A DNA stretch of 64,000 bases from Gari tellinella (GCA_922989275.2 OV277870.1:41846356-41910355); one strand, 5' to 3'; counted from the stretch's first letter, positions 50,608-62,910 are shown. A program made the numbers and translations. The notes: generated by a model not told the origin, from the sequence alone.

Positions 50608-51260
50608 GTGAACTACAATGCTTAACCATCAACTGATGGGCATGTTTTTCAGATTAGGAAAATTATTTTTACAAATGTAGCGGGTCATCAAACGATCGTT
50701 TGTACAAGATAATTTTCAAGTATGGCCAGCGGTTTCAGACAAGAAGTTCACTATAAGCCATCAAAAATAAACCTATGAATCGTTTGTGTGAAATCACTTC
50801 TGAATCGATCCAGTGGTTTCAGACAACACATGTAGGATTTATTACAGTTTTCACTATATAGCCATATAAGGAAAATCTGCACCATCCACTCCGCTGGCTG
50901 CCATGTTAAGCTTGGAAAAATAGTTATGAAATCTGATATAAGGCCATCCTTGGAACATTTGTGTTATATCATTTTAAATTCAGATCAGTAATTTTTGACC
51001 GGAAGATTTCTTTTTCAGTTGGTTGTCATGGCAACCACACATTTTAATTGGATGACAAATATATGAAGAAATCTGACAGAGGACCCTACATGGAACACTC
51101 CCATGACATTTTGTTGGCATTAGTCCAGTGGTTTCTAACAAATCTTTAAAGAAAAAGCTGACGATGGACCCAGGGCGATCACAATAACTCAACTTGGCAC
51201 AAAGTTTTGTGTCAGGTGAGCTAAAATTCACAACTTTAACAAGCATATTATCTGCCATAC
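50608..51260. repeat. Interspersed repeat with GTGGTTTCAGACAA modules
   Basis: CAGCGGTTTCAGACAAGAAG, CAGTGGTTTCAGACAACACA and CCAGTGGTTTCTAACAAATC recur at about 100-300-bp spacing. It ends TCAGGTGAGCTAAAATT, like family H. Confidence 0.55.
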
Positions 51261-51724
51261 TTACTACGATTTCAAGTTAAATTTGAAGCAGAGTTGTAAA
51301 TTTTAATGCCTACTGAATAGCACATAATTGACATATAGAACATAGTCAACACAATAAATAATCACACAACAAATGTAAACACCATTTATATATACATGTA
51401 CAGCTCTCCCTCCGTACAACAGCCCTCCCAACAACTATTCACTACTTAAACAATGCTTGCCGTTGTTCCCCAAACAAAACAATTATGACCAACATATTCA
51501 CAACTGAAATGTCGCCTGCTTAAATTTGTCGTCTGCTGTTTTTCTCTCAGTTACATAACAGATATTTTGACAGAAAACAACTTAATGACAGCTTACGCGG
51601 CGTCTGATCTGGATTCAAGCTGTTTGATAATATAACCCAATCTCCCTCCCTAAAACAACTTCCTCTGAACAACGCACAAATAGTTGTCTCCCATTGGATA
51701 AGTTGTAGAGAGGAAGCGGTGTTA

Positions 51725-51970
51725 CAGTGGAGAATCTGTTATTCTTTCCCGTTTAAACGCAAACGTACGCAAACGCAAAGCACTAAAACGTAGAAAAGTA
51801 CAACTTTCGGACAATTCTGATAATTCTTGTTTATCTTGGTGACAAACAGTTTGGAGCCTGATCAGACGCCGGGTTACCCGGCGTCTGATCTGGCTCCAAA
51901 CTTTTTGCACTGCAAATAATAGTTTTAGCGTAAACGCGTTTATTGGGAAAGAATAACAGATTCTCCACTG
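51725..51970. mobile_element. Family D MITE, complete
   Basis: A 246-bp copy in the opposite orientation to the others (CGTTTGCGTA side to the left). TTA|CAGTGG and CCACTG|TAA. Confidence 0.85.
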
Positions 51971-52640
51971 TAAGTTACACTCTCTTGAGCAACATTCACA
52001 ACAGGTCAGCCTGTCTCTCACTAAGACAGGATATATAGGACACTTACAAAGAAATTCATTACAAAAGCAACCAGTAAATATTAAAGCACAAAATGTATCT
52101 TTAAATGCAGGTGGGTACATTTTGCAGGACAGAGGTATTTCATTATCTTTAAATGCAAGTAAGCAGGTTGAAAGTAAAGCAAAATGCTCTTAAAATGGCT
52201 TTCAGTGTTACTTTCAGTCTGATTTAACGATTTACACCATAGTTCTAAGCGCCGTTTAGGATTGATGGGGTTTACGGCACAGCGAGACAAAATAGGTCAT
52301 ATAGCACTCACAAATGGTGAGGGGTGATGAGATGAGATAATGATTTCAGGAAAATGATGACATTTTAAAACAGTGCAGATCGAGATCTGATGGTTCCAAA
52401 TTATCCTTATCTGGTGCCCTGAATTGTATGACTTTGAAACTCAACAGCATAAGAGATCCTGTATATTCTCCATCAGCCATCTCTTGTCAGTGAAGCTTGT
52501 AAGAACAACTTCTAAGCCAAGAGAACTGGCATTCTAGAAATTCAGATTCTTGCTGATCATGATATCGATGACAAGTGGGTTCAAGAGTATAGTAATACTC
52601 AAGGACATTACTATCCGACCTTTGTATGATACACTCCTCA
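51971..52640. other. Intergenic; one family B fragment
   Basis: A family B core remnant is at about 52155-52225 (GCAGGTTGAAAGTAAAGCAA). The rest shows nothing recognisable. Confidence 0.35.
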
Positions 52641-52645
52641 TTGTT

Positions 52646-53085
52646 CTCAATAGGCCTGAAAGCCGTCCGTCTAAAGACCCCAAACTTATCCAAACCTCCC
52701 AAAACCACTTTTAAAAGCAAGTTTTTATAATTCTCTCAGATTGTAGCTTAAAGCAGGCTGAAAGTAAAGTATTCTGCTTTACTTCCAACCTGCTTTAAGA
52801 GAATACTTGTCTTCAAAACCAGGAACAGGCTATTAGGATAGTGAGTTAATATTTAGAGGTAACTGTGTAAAGTGATCTTAAGTTTTGTTCGAGTTGTTCC
52901 CCTTGAAACGAAAAACATAGAATATTCAATTTTAAGTGAACATTTTTTCATTGTTTTAGCTTAAGCTCTTTTTGATTAGATATTAAGGAATTTAAGTGGT
53001 TTGGATTGTTTTCAAGTGCTTTAGGTAGGTTTGGAGAGGTTTGGAGTGGTTTGGGGTCTTTAGACGGACCCCCTGAAAGTAACTG
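52646..53085. repeat. Inverted repeat pair 0.3 kb apart
   Basis: CGTCTAAAGACCCCAAACTT with CCAAACCTCCCAAAACCACT at 52667-52711 is the complement of a GGTTTGGAGTGGTTTGGGGT-type stretch at about 53030-53070. A family B core sits between the arms (52745-52800). Opposed open frames at 52948-53284 follow from it. Confidence 0.55.
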
Positions 53086-53317
53086 TACACTCATGAGACA
53101 GGTGTGCAAAATATTGCAAAGCCATCTCAATCTATCTAGAAAGACCCTTACATACTCAAGGGGTATTTCAAACCAGACCATCAAATGTAAGAGACAAGCC
53201 TTTCATGGGACGCTCACTGATTCTTTGCATATACATTATCATAGTTATCAGCTGGCTTTGCACAATTTTTACCTGACTATGTAGGTGTAATCACCTAAAC
53301 TAGGTCAGGAAATGTTG

Positions 53318-53559
53318 TCAACCCTTACCCCATAGTCTGTTTCTAGTTTTGCAGGCAGGTGGTCACTTAAAGCAGGTTGAAAGTAAAGAAGAATGTGCCT
53401 TCATGCACATTTTGTTTTACTTTCAATCTACTTTAAGCTACCATCTGCTCTAAAAAAGACAATATTTCTGATAGTCCATATTCATGACAGTATAAAGTGG
53501 AACTAATTTCTTCACTGAAGATGTAAAAGGACATATCTATGGAGTATATAATGGGTTAA
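53318..53559. mobile_element. Family B MITE
   Basis: CAACCCTTACCCCATAGTCT to TATATAATGGGTTAA. The core at 53366-53438 has arms CTTAAAGCAGGTTGAAAGTA and ACTTTCAATCTACTTTAAG. Confidence 0.65.
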
Positions 53560-53679
53560 TCGCTCAATGCCTAGCAATCCCTCAAAACAGATCTAAGCAA
53601 ACAGTGATAATATTGATGAGATGCACATAAACAATTGTGTCTCACAAGTATCTGCAGTTTGCTAGTCTGCGAGTATTTA

Positions 53680-54240
53680 TATGATTTTTCACCTGTATTG
53701 ACAAATAATATTGCTAATGATTTTCACCCCTCATGGACAAATACAGCATTGCCAAAGGTTTTCCCCAATTCAGACAAATACTGAATTATGATTTCACCTG
53801 TATAGACAAATACTGGATCTACATTACTGCAGGTTTTTATAACTATGGACAGTTACATTTGATTTGTTATGATTTTACGTCGCTGGACAATTACAGTAAA
53901 CTGCTGATGGTTTTCACCAATATGGATAAATACATCAAATTGTCAATGGTTTCCATAACTATGGACCGATACAGCACTGCAAATTTTGCCTGTATAGACA
54001 AACACTTTTCACCACTATGAACAATTGCAGCAATTGTCAATGAGTTTCTGCTATATGGAGAAATGAGCCATTAATTGTTTATATGTGTTTAGCTTATGGA
54101 CAATTACAGCATTGCCTATGACTTTCAACAACATGTATTTCAACAAATAGTTTGTATTTATTTTTGTATAACAACCTCTATAAATCCATAACCAACCGTT
54201 ATGACAAGTACAGTTGAGCCATCTATTATCGGCCAACATG
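53680..54240. repeat. Minisatellite 1, period about 45-50 bp
   Basis: Degenerate units contain TATGGACAAATACAG, then CATTGCCAATGG, then TTTTCACC. About eleven units. Confidence 0.6.
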
Positions 54241-55211
54241 AATCAAGTATTTTTCTGAAATCACTAGACTTGAGAAACCTAGCTGAAATAAGTAAATGTA
54301 TAAAATAGGCTACGTTCAATACCTAGTAGGGAGTGATTGTCCTACAAAAGTAGAAAACTTCCCACCCTATCAGCACTTCATCTACCAGGCGCCTATTTTG
54401 GCCTTTCAATTTTACAAATGTATGCCATGATGAACATATCCAAGTGGTCACCCATTTTAATTTTGATATTGACTTCACACTAGGTTTAATCTTTGTGAAT
54501 TAAATGCCCTCGTTAGTCAATGGGTCTATGCTTTCACAGTGATGTTACCTTTAGTGCACATTTTTTACAGGCTATAACATAGCCCTTTGCCTTCACTTTG
54601 ATTTGAAAGATAACTGATCGTTCTGTATATTAGTACCACCGATTATTTCATTGACTTTTGCCTTCACATTGATTTTGCCTGAAGTCCCAGAACACAACAG
54701 ATGTTATTAACAATGACCATTGTCTTCACTCTTCTTTTATCTTCAGTGCAAAAAACAGCCTTTATAGCTTTAAGATCTGCCTATGCCTTCACCGTGGTTT
54801 AACCGTTAGTGTGCGAACAGGTTTGCTTTACAATGGACCTTAAAATTGCCATTGCACTCATTTACTTTCTGTGCAAGATCAAGCTGGCTTAAGTATTGGC
54901 CATTGCCTTTAAACTAGTTTTACTTCTAGTACCAGAACAGACTAGACTTTGATAAGGGCTTACATTTGCCTTCACATTGATTTTTACTTCAGTGTAAGAA
55001 CAAGCTTTGAAATTAGTGTTGGCCTTTGCCTTCTCACTGGTTTTACCTTCAAAGCTAGAACAGGCTAAACATTAGCATTTGCCTTCACACTGGAATAATA
55101 TTCAGTGTTAGAAAATGTTTTGACTCTCGCACTGGTCTTTACCTTCTATCTGGTTCAAACTATAGTGCTACAGAAGGCTAAACTTTAGTATTAGCATTTG
55201 CCTTCAAACTA

Positions 55212-55408
55212 CAGTAGAACCTCCTTATTACGACCATTAAATTTTGATTATTATCAGGTATTTAAGGCAGGTGACTGCTTAAAGCAAGGTAACAGTGAAA
55301 CAGAAAGCTCCTACAGGAGCTTCCTGTTTCACTGTCACCTTGTTTTAAGCTGTCACCTGTCATTATTCAATCAATTAGCCTTCGTTTTAGCGGTCGTAAT
55401 AGCAACTG
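55212..55408. mobile_element. Family E MITE in minisatellite 2
   Basis: It runs from CAGTAGAACCTCCTTATTAC to GCGGTCGTAATAGCAACTG. The core AACAGTGAAACAGAAAGCTC pairs with GGAGCTTCCTGTTTCACTGT. Confidence 0.75.
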
Positions 55409-55790
55409 TACAGGTATCGTTACATGTATTTTCAAATCTAGAGCAAGCTAAACTTCAGCTTTGGCATTTGCCTTCACACTAAGTGTAGTTTAACTTCCAG
55501 GGCTAGAACAGGCTAAGCTTTAGCATAGGTGTTTGCCTTCACACTGATTTTACATATAGTGCTACAATAGACTAAACTTTAGCATTGGCCTTTGCCTTCA
55601 CACTATATGTAATTTTACTTTCAGTGCAAGAACAGGCTAGGCTTTAGCATAGGTGTTTGCCTTCACACTGTTTTTACATATAGTGCTACAATAGGCTAAA
55701 CTTTAGTATTGGCCTTTGCTTTTACACTATAATTATGTAGTTTTAGCATTGGCATTTGCCTTCACACCGATTTTACATACAGTACTGAAC

Positions 55791-56069
55791 CTTATTAAAT
55801 TAAATTGATAATCGCAAGCGAATTGCCATTGAATTGCCATCAAATCGGGCGCTTCAAAAAACAAATCCTTCGTTTGAATATTTTTACGCGAATTTTCAGA
55901 AGCAGTTGTGACAAAAATGGAATTGAAAAAATTAACGAAGGCATATTTGCGAACATTTGTGAGATACACCATTCAAGAAAACTTACCCGAGGGTAAAATT
56001 AGTCTTGAAATCGCAAGCGAATTGCCATCGAATTGCAAGCGAATCGCAAAAATTGTTAATTTAATAAGG
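55791..56069. mobile_element. Solo MITE with AACCTTATTAAATTAA ends
   Basis: A 279-bp insertion in minisatellite 2. The ends GAACCTTATTAAATTAA are perfect inverted repeats, followed by inverted AATCGCAAGCGAATTGCCAT modules. No other copy in the window. Confidence 0.7.
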
Positions 56070-56389
56070 TTCAATAATGTATAGTGCTACAGCAAGCTAG
56101 ACTTTAGCATTGGACTTTGCCTTCACACCGATTTTACATACATTGTATAGTACTACAGCAAGCTAGACTTTAGCATTGGACTTTGCCTTCCAACTACAGG
56201 TATTTTTACTTCCAGTGCTACAGCAAGCTGAGCTTTAGCATTGGCATTTGCCTTCACACTACATGTAGTTTTTGGAAGAGTAGGGATCAGGTCAAATGTG
56301 AAACTGTCCCCAATCATTTTTAAACAGACTAGATTTATATTAAGAAATGTGCTCACACTGCTTTACACAACATCTACCAGTACAGGTTC

Positions 56390-57965
56390 AGTATTATACA
56401 GTTTGACACATCACGGATTCAGTACCATACTTCTTTACAATATTACTATAGCTTCAGTATTATAGTGTTGGCACATCACATATTCAGTATCATACTTTCT
56501 TAACAGGACACCTAAAAACTCAGTATAATGTAGTGTTAGCACATCCAGGACATGTATAATAAATACTTTCATAACAGGACACATATATGTTTAAAGCAGA
56601 AACCTACAGGTTCAATCTTATACAGTTTGATACATCACAGATTCAGTATCATACTTCTTTACAAGACACCTATAAGTTACGTATAAATGTGTTTCAAACA
56701 TCTCAGATTAAGTAAAATACTACTTTACAAGACACCTATAGGTTCCATATTATAGTGTTTCAAATATCTCAGATTTAGTGGAACACTTCTTTACAAGATA
56801 CCTATAGGTTCTGTTTTATAGTGTTTCACAGATCACAGATTTAGTGAATAACTTCTTTACAAGACTATTATTGGTTCCATATCACATTGTTTCACACATC
56901 ACAGATTCAGTACCATATTTCTTTACAAGGACCTACATGTTCCATAGTAGTGTTTCACACATCACAGAATAAGTGAAATACTTCTTTACAATACACATAT
57001 AGGTTCCATATTCTATTGTTGCACACAACACATAATCAGTATCATAGATGCATTTACAGACAGTTTTGAATGACTGATTCAGTATCTTTTCTTTATATGA
57101 CATATACATGCACCTATAGTATTAATACGGTATGACACAAATTAAGTACCATACTTCTTTATATGGAATATACACCTAGAGTATTAACATGTCACACATT
57201 TAGAACCATACTCCTTTATATGGCACATACACCTACATCATTAACATGACACAAATTAAGTACCATACTTCTTTATATGGAATATACACCTACAGTATTA
57301 ACATGACACACATTTAGCACCATACTTCGTTATATGGCACATACACCTACATCATTAACATGACACACATTTAGTACCATACTTCTTTATATGGCACATA
57401 CACCTACAGTATTAACATGACACACATTTAGTACCATACTTCTTTATATGGCACATACACCTACAGTATTAACATGACACACATTTAGCACCATACTTCG
57501 TTATATGGCATATACACCAACAGTATTAACATGACACACATTTAGTACCATACTTCTTTATATGGCACATACACCTACATCATTAACATGACACACATTT
57601 AGTACCATACTTCTTTATATGGCACATACACCTACAGCATTAACATGACACACATTTAGTACCATACTTCTTTATATGGCACATACACCTACAGCATTAA
57701 TATGACATAAATATAGTACATACTCCTTATATGGCATATACACTTTCAGTATTAATATAACATACATTTAGTACCATACTTCTTTATATGGCACATACAC
57801 CTACAGCATTGATATGACATAAATATAGTACATACTCCTTATATGGCATATACACCTACAGTATTAATATGACATACATTTAGTATCATACTCCTTTATA
57901 TTGCAAATACATGTACATAATGTACACCTATAATATTAATATGACACACATTTAATACCAAATTC
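56390..57965. repeat. Minisatellite 3, two subfamilies
   Basis: The left half (to about 57050) has 60-bp-scale degenerate units with CTTTACAAGACACCTATAGG and TTCACACATCACAGATTCAG. The right half has units of 57 bp with CATACTTCTTTATATGGCAC, ATACACCTACAGTATTAACA and TGACACACATTTAGTAC, several almost identical between 57290 and 57700. The shared CATACTTCTTTA segment suggests that one half derives from the other. Confidence 0.75.
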
Positions 57966-58459
57966 TATATACAGCACACACTTTTTTATATGTGATTCCA
58001 ATATTTAATGCCTTACCCAATAGATACACCTTTTTACACCTTTAATTTATTTCTCTATTGAAGAAAATAGCACCAAATTAAATTTCATGAATATGCACCA
58101 TCAGAAATGCTTTCTTTTTACTTAATCTAGCAGAACCTTTATCAAGGTAAAGGCATCAAAATGTCCTATGGAAATTACCCTTACCCTTATACATGTAGTT
58201 TGTTGTCAAATTTTAAATCAGGTGATTATGCAATACTAGACATGGTACATGTAGATTCATATAAATGCATTTATGAGGAATAAGTAAAGGCGCAAAAAGG
58301 TCTTTCTATAGGGCAAAGGGTTATAGGATAAGGGTTTTACTGTACAGATTTGATTCTACCCTTGGTAATCCTAGATCCTAGATCAACTGGAAACGGCAGA
58401 GTCTTTCTTAGGTTACAGCCTTTATCACAGTAATTTGTCCAAAAGGGGCAAATTGAATG

Positions 58460-58527
58460 GCAAACAGTGTAGATCCTGATCAGACTGCTCCAGAAGGAGC
58501 AGTCTGATCAGGATCTGCACTGTTTGC
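58460..58527. repeat. Near-perfect family A core palindrome, 68 bp
   Basis: GCAAACAGTGTAGATCCTGA pairs with TCAGGATCTGCACTGTTTGC around CTGCTCCAGAAGGAGCAG. It lies just downstream of the PARP stop codon and is probably in the 3' untranslated region. Confidence 0.7.
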
Positions 58528-58575
58528 TCAGGCCTGTGTGTCTCAGTACTAAGGACCATTACGGTAATCATAGAT

Positions 58576-59272
58576 CTACTGGACACAGCAGGATGAGTCT
58601 TTCTTAGGTGAGGGGTTTGTTGGCCTGGTGTTGTAACTGGGACCACTAGTAGAGGAGCTGGGAGAGGGCGTGGCAGGCATGTGTCTGGAGGCACGTGGAG
58701 GGGGTGGAGGGGATGGAGATCTGTGGTGAGTATAGGCGGAACCAACAGTGGCATGGGTAGAAGGGGTAGTGACTCTAGTAGGCCTGGAGGAGGTGTTTCT
58801 ACTAGCAGAGGGGTTATTAGCCCAGGCTTCTGTGTAGTCTGTGTATTGGTCTTTATCTTTGTACTGTATTAGATATGCTGGATAGTGCTGACTTCTTTCA
58901 AACAGTATGAAAATTGACGGATTATCCATATTATCCACACAGGAGTCGTATAGATCTAATCTGGACCCTGGTAGCAAGGGTGGCCTTTTATACTCACGAT
59001 TCCCACGTGTGTATTGTCCAACTAAAACATGGGCTAGGAACACAAATCTGTCAGGAGCTTTAGTGTAACTGTGGCTGTACTTGGCATCCCTTGCAAAATA
59101 TGCTCCTTCCCCATACACAGTAGCATTCTTCCCAGACACCCTAGGGTCAAAGTTGTGGGTGCAGATTCCCCTCACAGTGTCCAGGTTATCAGTGCCATGG
59201 AATAAGTCATGCTTCTCAAGTACTGCTCCTGGATTTGTACGCTCTAATGTAGCCGTCATATTCCTCTCTTTG
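58576..59272 (-). CDS. PARP terminal exon
   Basis: Acceptor TTTTCTCAG (complement at 59273-59281), then CAAAGAGAGG continuing the codon left open by the previous exon. It encodes most of the catalytic domain and the low-complexity tail with a PSPPPPP run, and stops at TAG (58576-58578). Confidence 0.85.
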
Positions 59273-62200
59273 CTGAGAAAACACATAAATGACAATCAAT
59301 ATAGATTGATGCTTCAGTCCTTAAAATGTTTACAGTAAAACCTCTCTATTACGATCACCAAAACGAAGCCTATTTGATTGTATAACAAGAGGCCTAGAGG
59401 GCCACATTTCGCTCACCTCAGGACATTGTCCCATAGAAGCTGACTGAGCAAGACAACATTTGATATAGCTACGAGCCATGTATCAAAATTTTATCTCGGT
59501 AGAGGACTACAATGTGAAGCCACATGTCAGATATTAATGATCTGGGCCTTACAGTTTAAGAGAAGAAGAATTTTAAAGGTTTTCCTATATAAGTCTATGT
59601 AAAACTGATAAGCCCTAGGGTGGGGCCAACTTTGATCCAGGGGTCATAATTTGAACAATCTTGGTAGAGGACCATAAGGAAAAGCTACATGTCAAATATA
59701 AATGATCTGGGCCTTACAGATTCAGAGAAGATGATTTTTAAAGGTTTTCCTATGAAAAACTAAGCCCGAGGGCAGGGCCATTTTTGGCCCGGGGGTCATA
59801 ATTTGAAAAATCTTGGAAGAGGACCACAAGGCAAAGCTATATGTCAAATATTAAAGATCTGGGCCTAATAGTTTCAGAGAAGAAGATTTTTAAAGGTTTT
59901 ACTATACAAGTCTATGTAAAACTGATAAGCCCCGGGGCAAGGCCAATTTTGACCCGAGGATCATAATTTGAACAATCTTGGTAGAGGACTATAAGGCAAA
60001 GCTATATATCATATATAAATGATCTGGGCCTTACAGCTTCAGAGAAAATGATATTTAAAGGTTTTCCTAGAAAAAACTGATAAGCCCGAGGAGGGGGCCA
60101 ATTTTGACCCGGGGTCATAATTTGAACAATCTTGGTAGAAGACCATAAGGCAAAGCTACATGTCAAATATTAATGATCTAGGCCATACAGTTTCAGAGAA
60201 AAAGATTTTTAAAAGTTTTCCTAAGACAAGAGGGCCAGAATGGCCCTTGATCGCTCACCTGACAATGGTGACACTAGGATGGGTCACGTGATTTCAGAAA
60301 AGAAGATTTGTAAAAGGTGACCCCCAGGGCGGGGCCAATTTTGACCTCAGGGGCAAAATTTGAACAACTATGATAGAGGACCTGTAAACAATGATATGTG
60401 CAAAATATCTAAACTCAGTGTACTATGGTTTCAGACAAGAAATTTTTTGAAGTTTTCATTGAAAAAATCTATTTTTAGCTCCGGTGACCCAGATATGCAA
60501 CAGACCAGAACCAATTCATCCATATATGTGAAGGACCTCTAAAAGTTACATCATGCCAAATATCAAAGCTCTGGTCATATTGGTTCCAGAGAAAAAGATG
60601 TTTGAACATTTCACTATATAACTCTATGTAAAACTGTGATCCCCGGGGCGGGGCCAATTTTGACCCCAGGGAAAAAATTTGAACAAATTTGATAGAGGAT
60701 CTGTTGACGATGCTATGTGCAAAATATCTAAGCTCAGTGTACTATGGTTTTAGACAAGAAGATTTTTTAAGTTCTCATGGGAAAAAAATCTATTTTTAGC
60801 TTCGGTGACCCAGATATGCAACGGACCGCAACCGATTCAACAATGTAAGTCAATTACCTCTAGAAGTAATACCATGCTAAATATCAAAGCTCTGGACATA
60901 TTGGTTTCAGAGAAAAAGATGTTTGAACATTTCACTATATAACTCTATGTAAAACGTTGACCCCGGGGGCGGGGCCAATTTTGACACCAGGGGCAAAATT
61001 TGAACAATTTTGATAGAGGACCTATAGGTAATGACATGTGCCAAATATCTAAGCTCTGGCTCTTGTGGTTTGTGACAAGAAGATTTTTTAAGATTTCCTT
61101 ATTTTTTCACTTTGGTTGCCATAGCAACCAGAGTTCTGCATGGTTTCAAATTCTTTGAACAACTTTGAAAGAGCTTGACCCAAGGAACATTCCTGTGAAG
61201 TTTGGTTGCAATCAAGCAAGGGGTTTTGGAGAAGAAGATGTTTGAAGAAATTGTTGACGCACGACGCACAACGCATGACGCACAACGCACGACGCCGGAC
61301 ATTGACTGACCACAAAAGCTCACCTTGAGCACTTTGTGCTCAGGTGAGCTAAAAAACTGATAAGCCCCAGGGCGGGGCCATTTTTGGCCCCAGGGTCAAA
61401 ATTTGAACAATATTGGTAGAAGATCATTAGGTTATGATACATACCAAATATCAAAGGTCTTGGCCTAGCGGTTTCTGAGAAGAAGATTTTCTAAGATTTT
61501 CTTATGCATTAAAAGTTATCCATACTGTCATGTTAGAAAATCTGGTCCCACGGCAAGGGGAATAACTCTAGCCAAAAACTTTGAACAAGATTTCGTTCCC
61601 CCTTGTCACTGATGCTTCTGACAAAGTTTGATTGAAATCGGGTCAGTGGTTTCTGAGCAGATGTTGTTTGAAAATGTGGACGGATGACGGCAGACGGACG
61701 ACGGACGAAGACCGGTCACAATAGCTCATCCTGAGACTTCGGCTCAGGTGAGCTAAAAATCAGGTGGCAGCTTAAAACAAGGTGACAGTCACCTGTCCTA
61801 AACACCTAACAATTGACATAATCTAGTGGTCGTAATAGAGTGGTTTTTCTGTAAGCATTTCAAATAATGAAATATTGCAAGGCACATTTTTGTCCTCTTC
61901 AAACCTTTACCCATTCCTCAAAGAAATGTCTTTTTATGATTCTACCTAGCTCAAATAAAGATTTGAAGGAAATTTGTCTTGTATCCCAGCACATGACTAT
62001 TTAAACCTTTACCCGATAGCCTGTTTCTGGTTTTGAAGACAGGTGACGGATTAATTCAGGCTGAAAGTAAAGCACAATGAATATTCACCATTGGATATTA
62101 TTTATATTCAAGCAAGTGGCAGGTTACAGTAGACGGAAAGTAACACAGCATGTGCCTTAATGCATATTCTGTTTTATTTTCAACCTGCTTTAAAAGTCCA

Positions 62201-62885
62201 CCTGACTTCAAAACTAGAAACAGGCTATGGAGTAAAGGGTTAAGCAGACTATATCTCTATGTGGAGGAAGAGTTAACAGGGCTCCAGAGAAGAAGGAGTA
62301 AACTGAACAAATGCAAGACTTTCTCACTCATTTCAGCACCAAATCCTATAGTGTTACTACTCATTAAAATTGTCTCGAAAAGACGATTCTAATGAGTAGT
62401 GACACCATAGGGTTTAATGCGGACATTCATATTTTAGTTTTTCAAATACTCCCCTTATCTGGAGCCCTGGTCCCAAGGTTATAAAGAATTTGAGTTGAGT
62501 CTGGTACCATTCTCAAGCATTTTATTGGTCAGATTTGAGCAAAAGCTCAAATTTGACCAATCAATTGCTTGAGAATGGTCTAAGACTCAACTCACTCTTT
62601 ATAACCTTGCACCCTGGTTAATACCAGCCTGACATTACAATATAAGGGAGACAACTGACTTACGTGCAGAAGGAGCTCCAGTTAGCGTGGCTCTGGACTC
62701 GGTATATACAAGTTATTTCTTCTCTGTTTTGAGACACTGTTTTGAAGAACTTCCTCTCCACCTCTTTATATATCCTGGATTGACTTGACAGCTCCACCAG
62801 CTCAAACTCGTTAGTGTGGTCCCATGGTACCCAGCCTTCAGGCAAGGGAACCTCAATAGGTGGGGGAGGGCGGAGCTTCTCTGGC
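58576..62885 (-). CDS. PARP-family mono-ADP-ribosyltransferase, last two exons (partial)
   Basis: Exons 62885-62664 and 59272-58576 join in phase to give about 305 residues; the N-terminal part lies beyond the right edge. The first exon opens with PEKLRPPPPIEVPLPEGW and contains SRIYKEVERKFFKTV, the start of a PARP catalytic domain. The second has LFHGTDNLDTV (NAD-binding His), YGEGAYFARDAKYS (Tyr) and NPSIFILFERSQHYPAYLIQY, where the position of the catalytic Glu seems to be Ile (YLIQY). H-Y-I is the pattern of mono-ADP-ribosylating PARPs such as PARP10-12. The known relatives end soon after this point; here about 85 further residues, rich in Ser, Thr and Pro, end in CCVQ, a CaaX-type prenylation motif. 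Accessory domains (zinc finger, WWE, macro) cannot be judged. Confidence 0.85.
59335..61851. mobile_element. Family E MITE split by 2.4 kb of family H
   Basis: The left end CAGTAAAACCTCTCTATTAC (59335) and the right half ending GGTCGTAATAGAGTGG ... CTGTA (61851) fit one family E copy. Everything between 59386 and 61755 is family H. The whole lies in the last PARP intron. Confidence 0.6.
59386..61755. repeat. Family H composite, about ten modules
   Basis: It begins ACAAGAGGCCTAGAGGGCCA and ends GGCTCAGGTGAGCTAAAAA. Modules of about 185 bp (GATAAGCCC, GGGCGGGGCCAATTTTGACC, TTGAACAATCTTGGTAGAGG, GATCTGGGCCTTACAG, AGAAGATTTTTAAAGG) repeat head to tail about ten times. Inner copies of AGGTGAGCTAAAAA at about 61340 and TCGCTCACCTGA at 60250 suggest several H units joined. 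A GACGCACAACGCACGACGC run is at about 61255-61292. Confidence 0.65.
62001..62243. mobile_element. Family B MITE in PARP intron
   Basis: It runs from TTAAACCTTTACCCGATAGC to CTATGGAGTAAAGGGTTAA. The core is disrupted, with an extra CAGTAGACGGAAAGTAACAC arm. Confidence 0.65.
62277..62469. mobile_element. Family G MITE, complete
   Basis: A 193-bp copy, CAGGGCTCCAGAGAAGAAGG to CCCCTTATCTGGAGCCCTG. The core ACTACTCATTAAAATTGTCT pairs with GACGATTCTAATGAGTAGT. Confidence 0.75.
62474..62610. repeat. Long palindrome, arms about 64 bp
   Basis: AAGGTTATAAAGAATTTGAG pairs with the complement at the right end, and ATTTGAGC|AAAA|GCTCAAAT forms the tip. It begins five bases after the family G element. 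Confidence 0.75.
62664..62885 (-). CDS. PARP penultimate exon
   Basis: A 222-nt exon. Acceptor TGTCTTAG, donor GTAAGT (complement at 62658-62663). It encodes PEKLRPPPPIE to ANWSSFC plus two bases of a Thr codon. Confidence 0.85.
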
Positions 62886-62910
62886 CTAAGACAGAAAATG
62901 ATATACAGTG

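Larger units (their letters stand above)
54475..56275. repeat. Minisatellite 2, period about 60-70 bp
   Basis: About 24 units carry TTTGCCTTCACACTGATTTT, ACTTCTAGTGCTAGAACAGG and CTAAACTTTAGCATTGGC in varying states of decay. Two MITEs have inserted (55212-55408 and 55791-56069). Confidence 0.7.

Noticed and set aside
52948..53284. Opposed open frames of 78 and 92 codons
   Set aside because: They lie in the GGTTTGGAGTGG inverted repeat, and no family is recognised.
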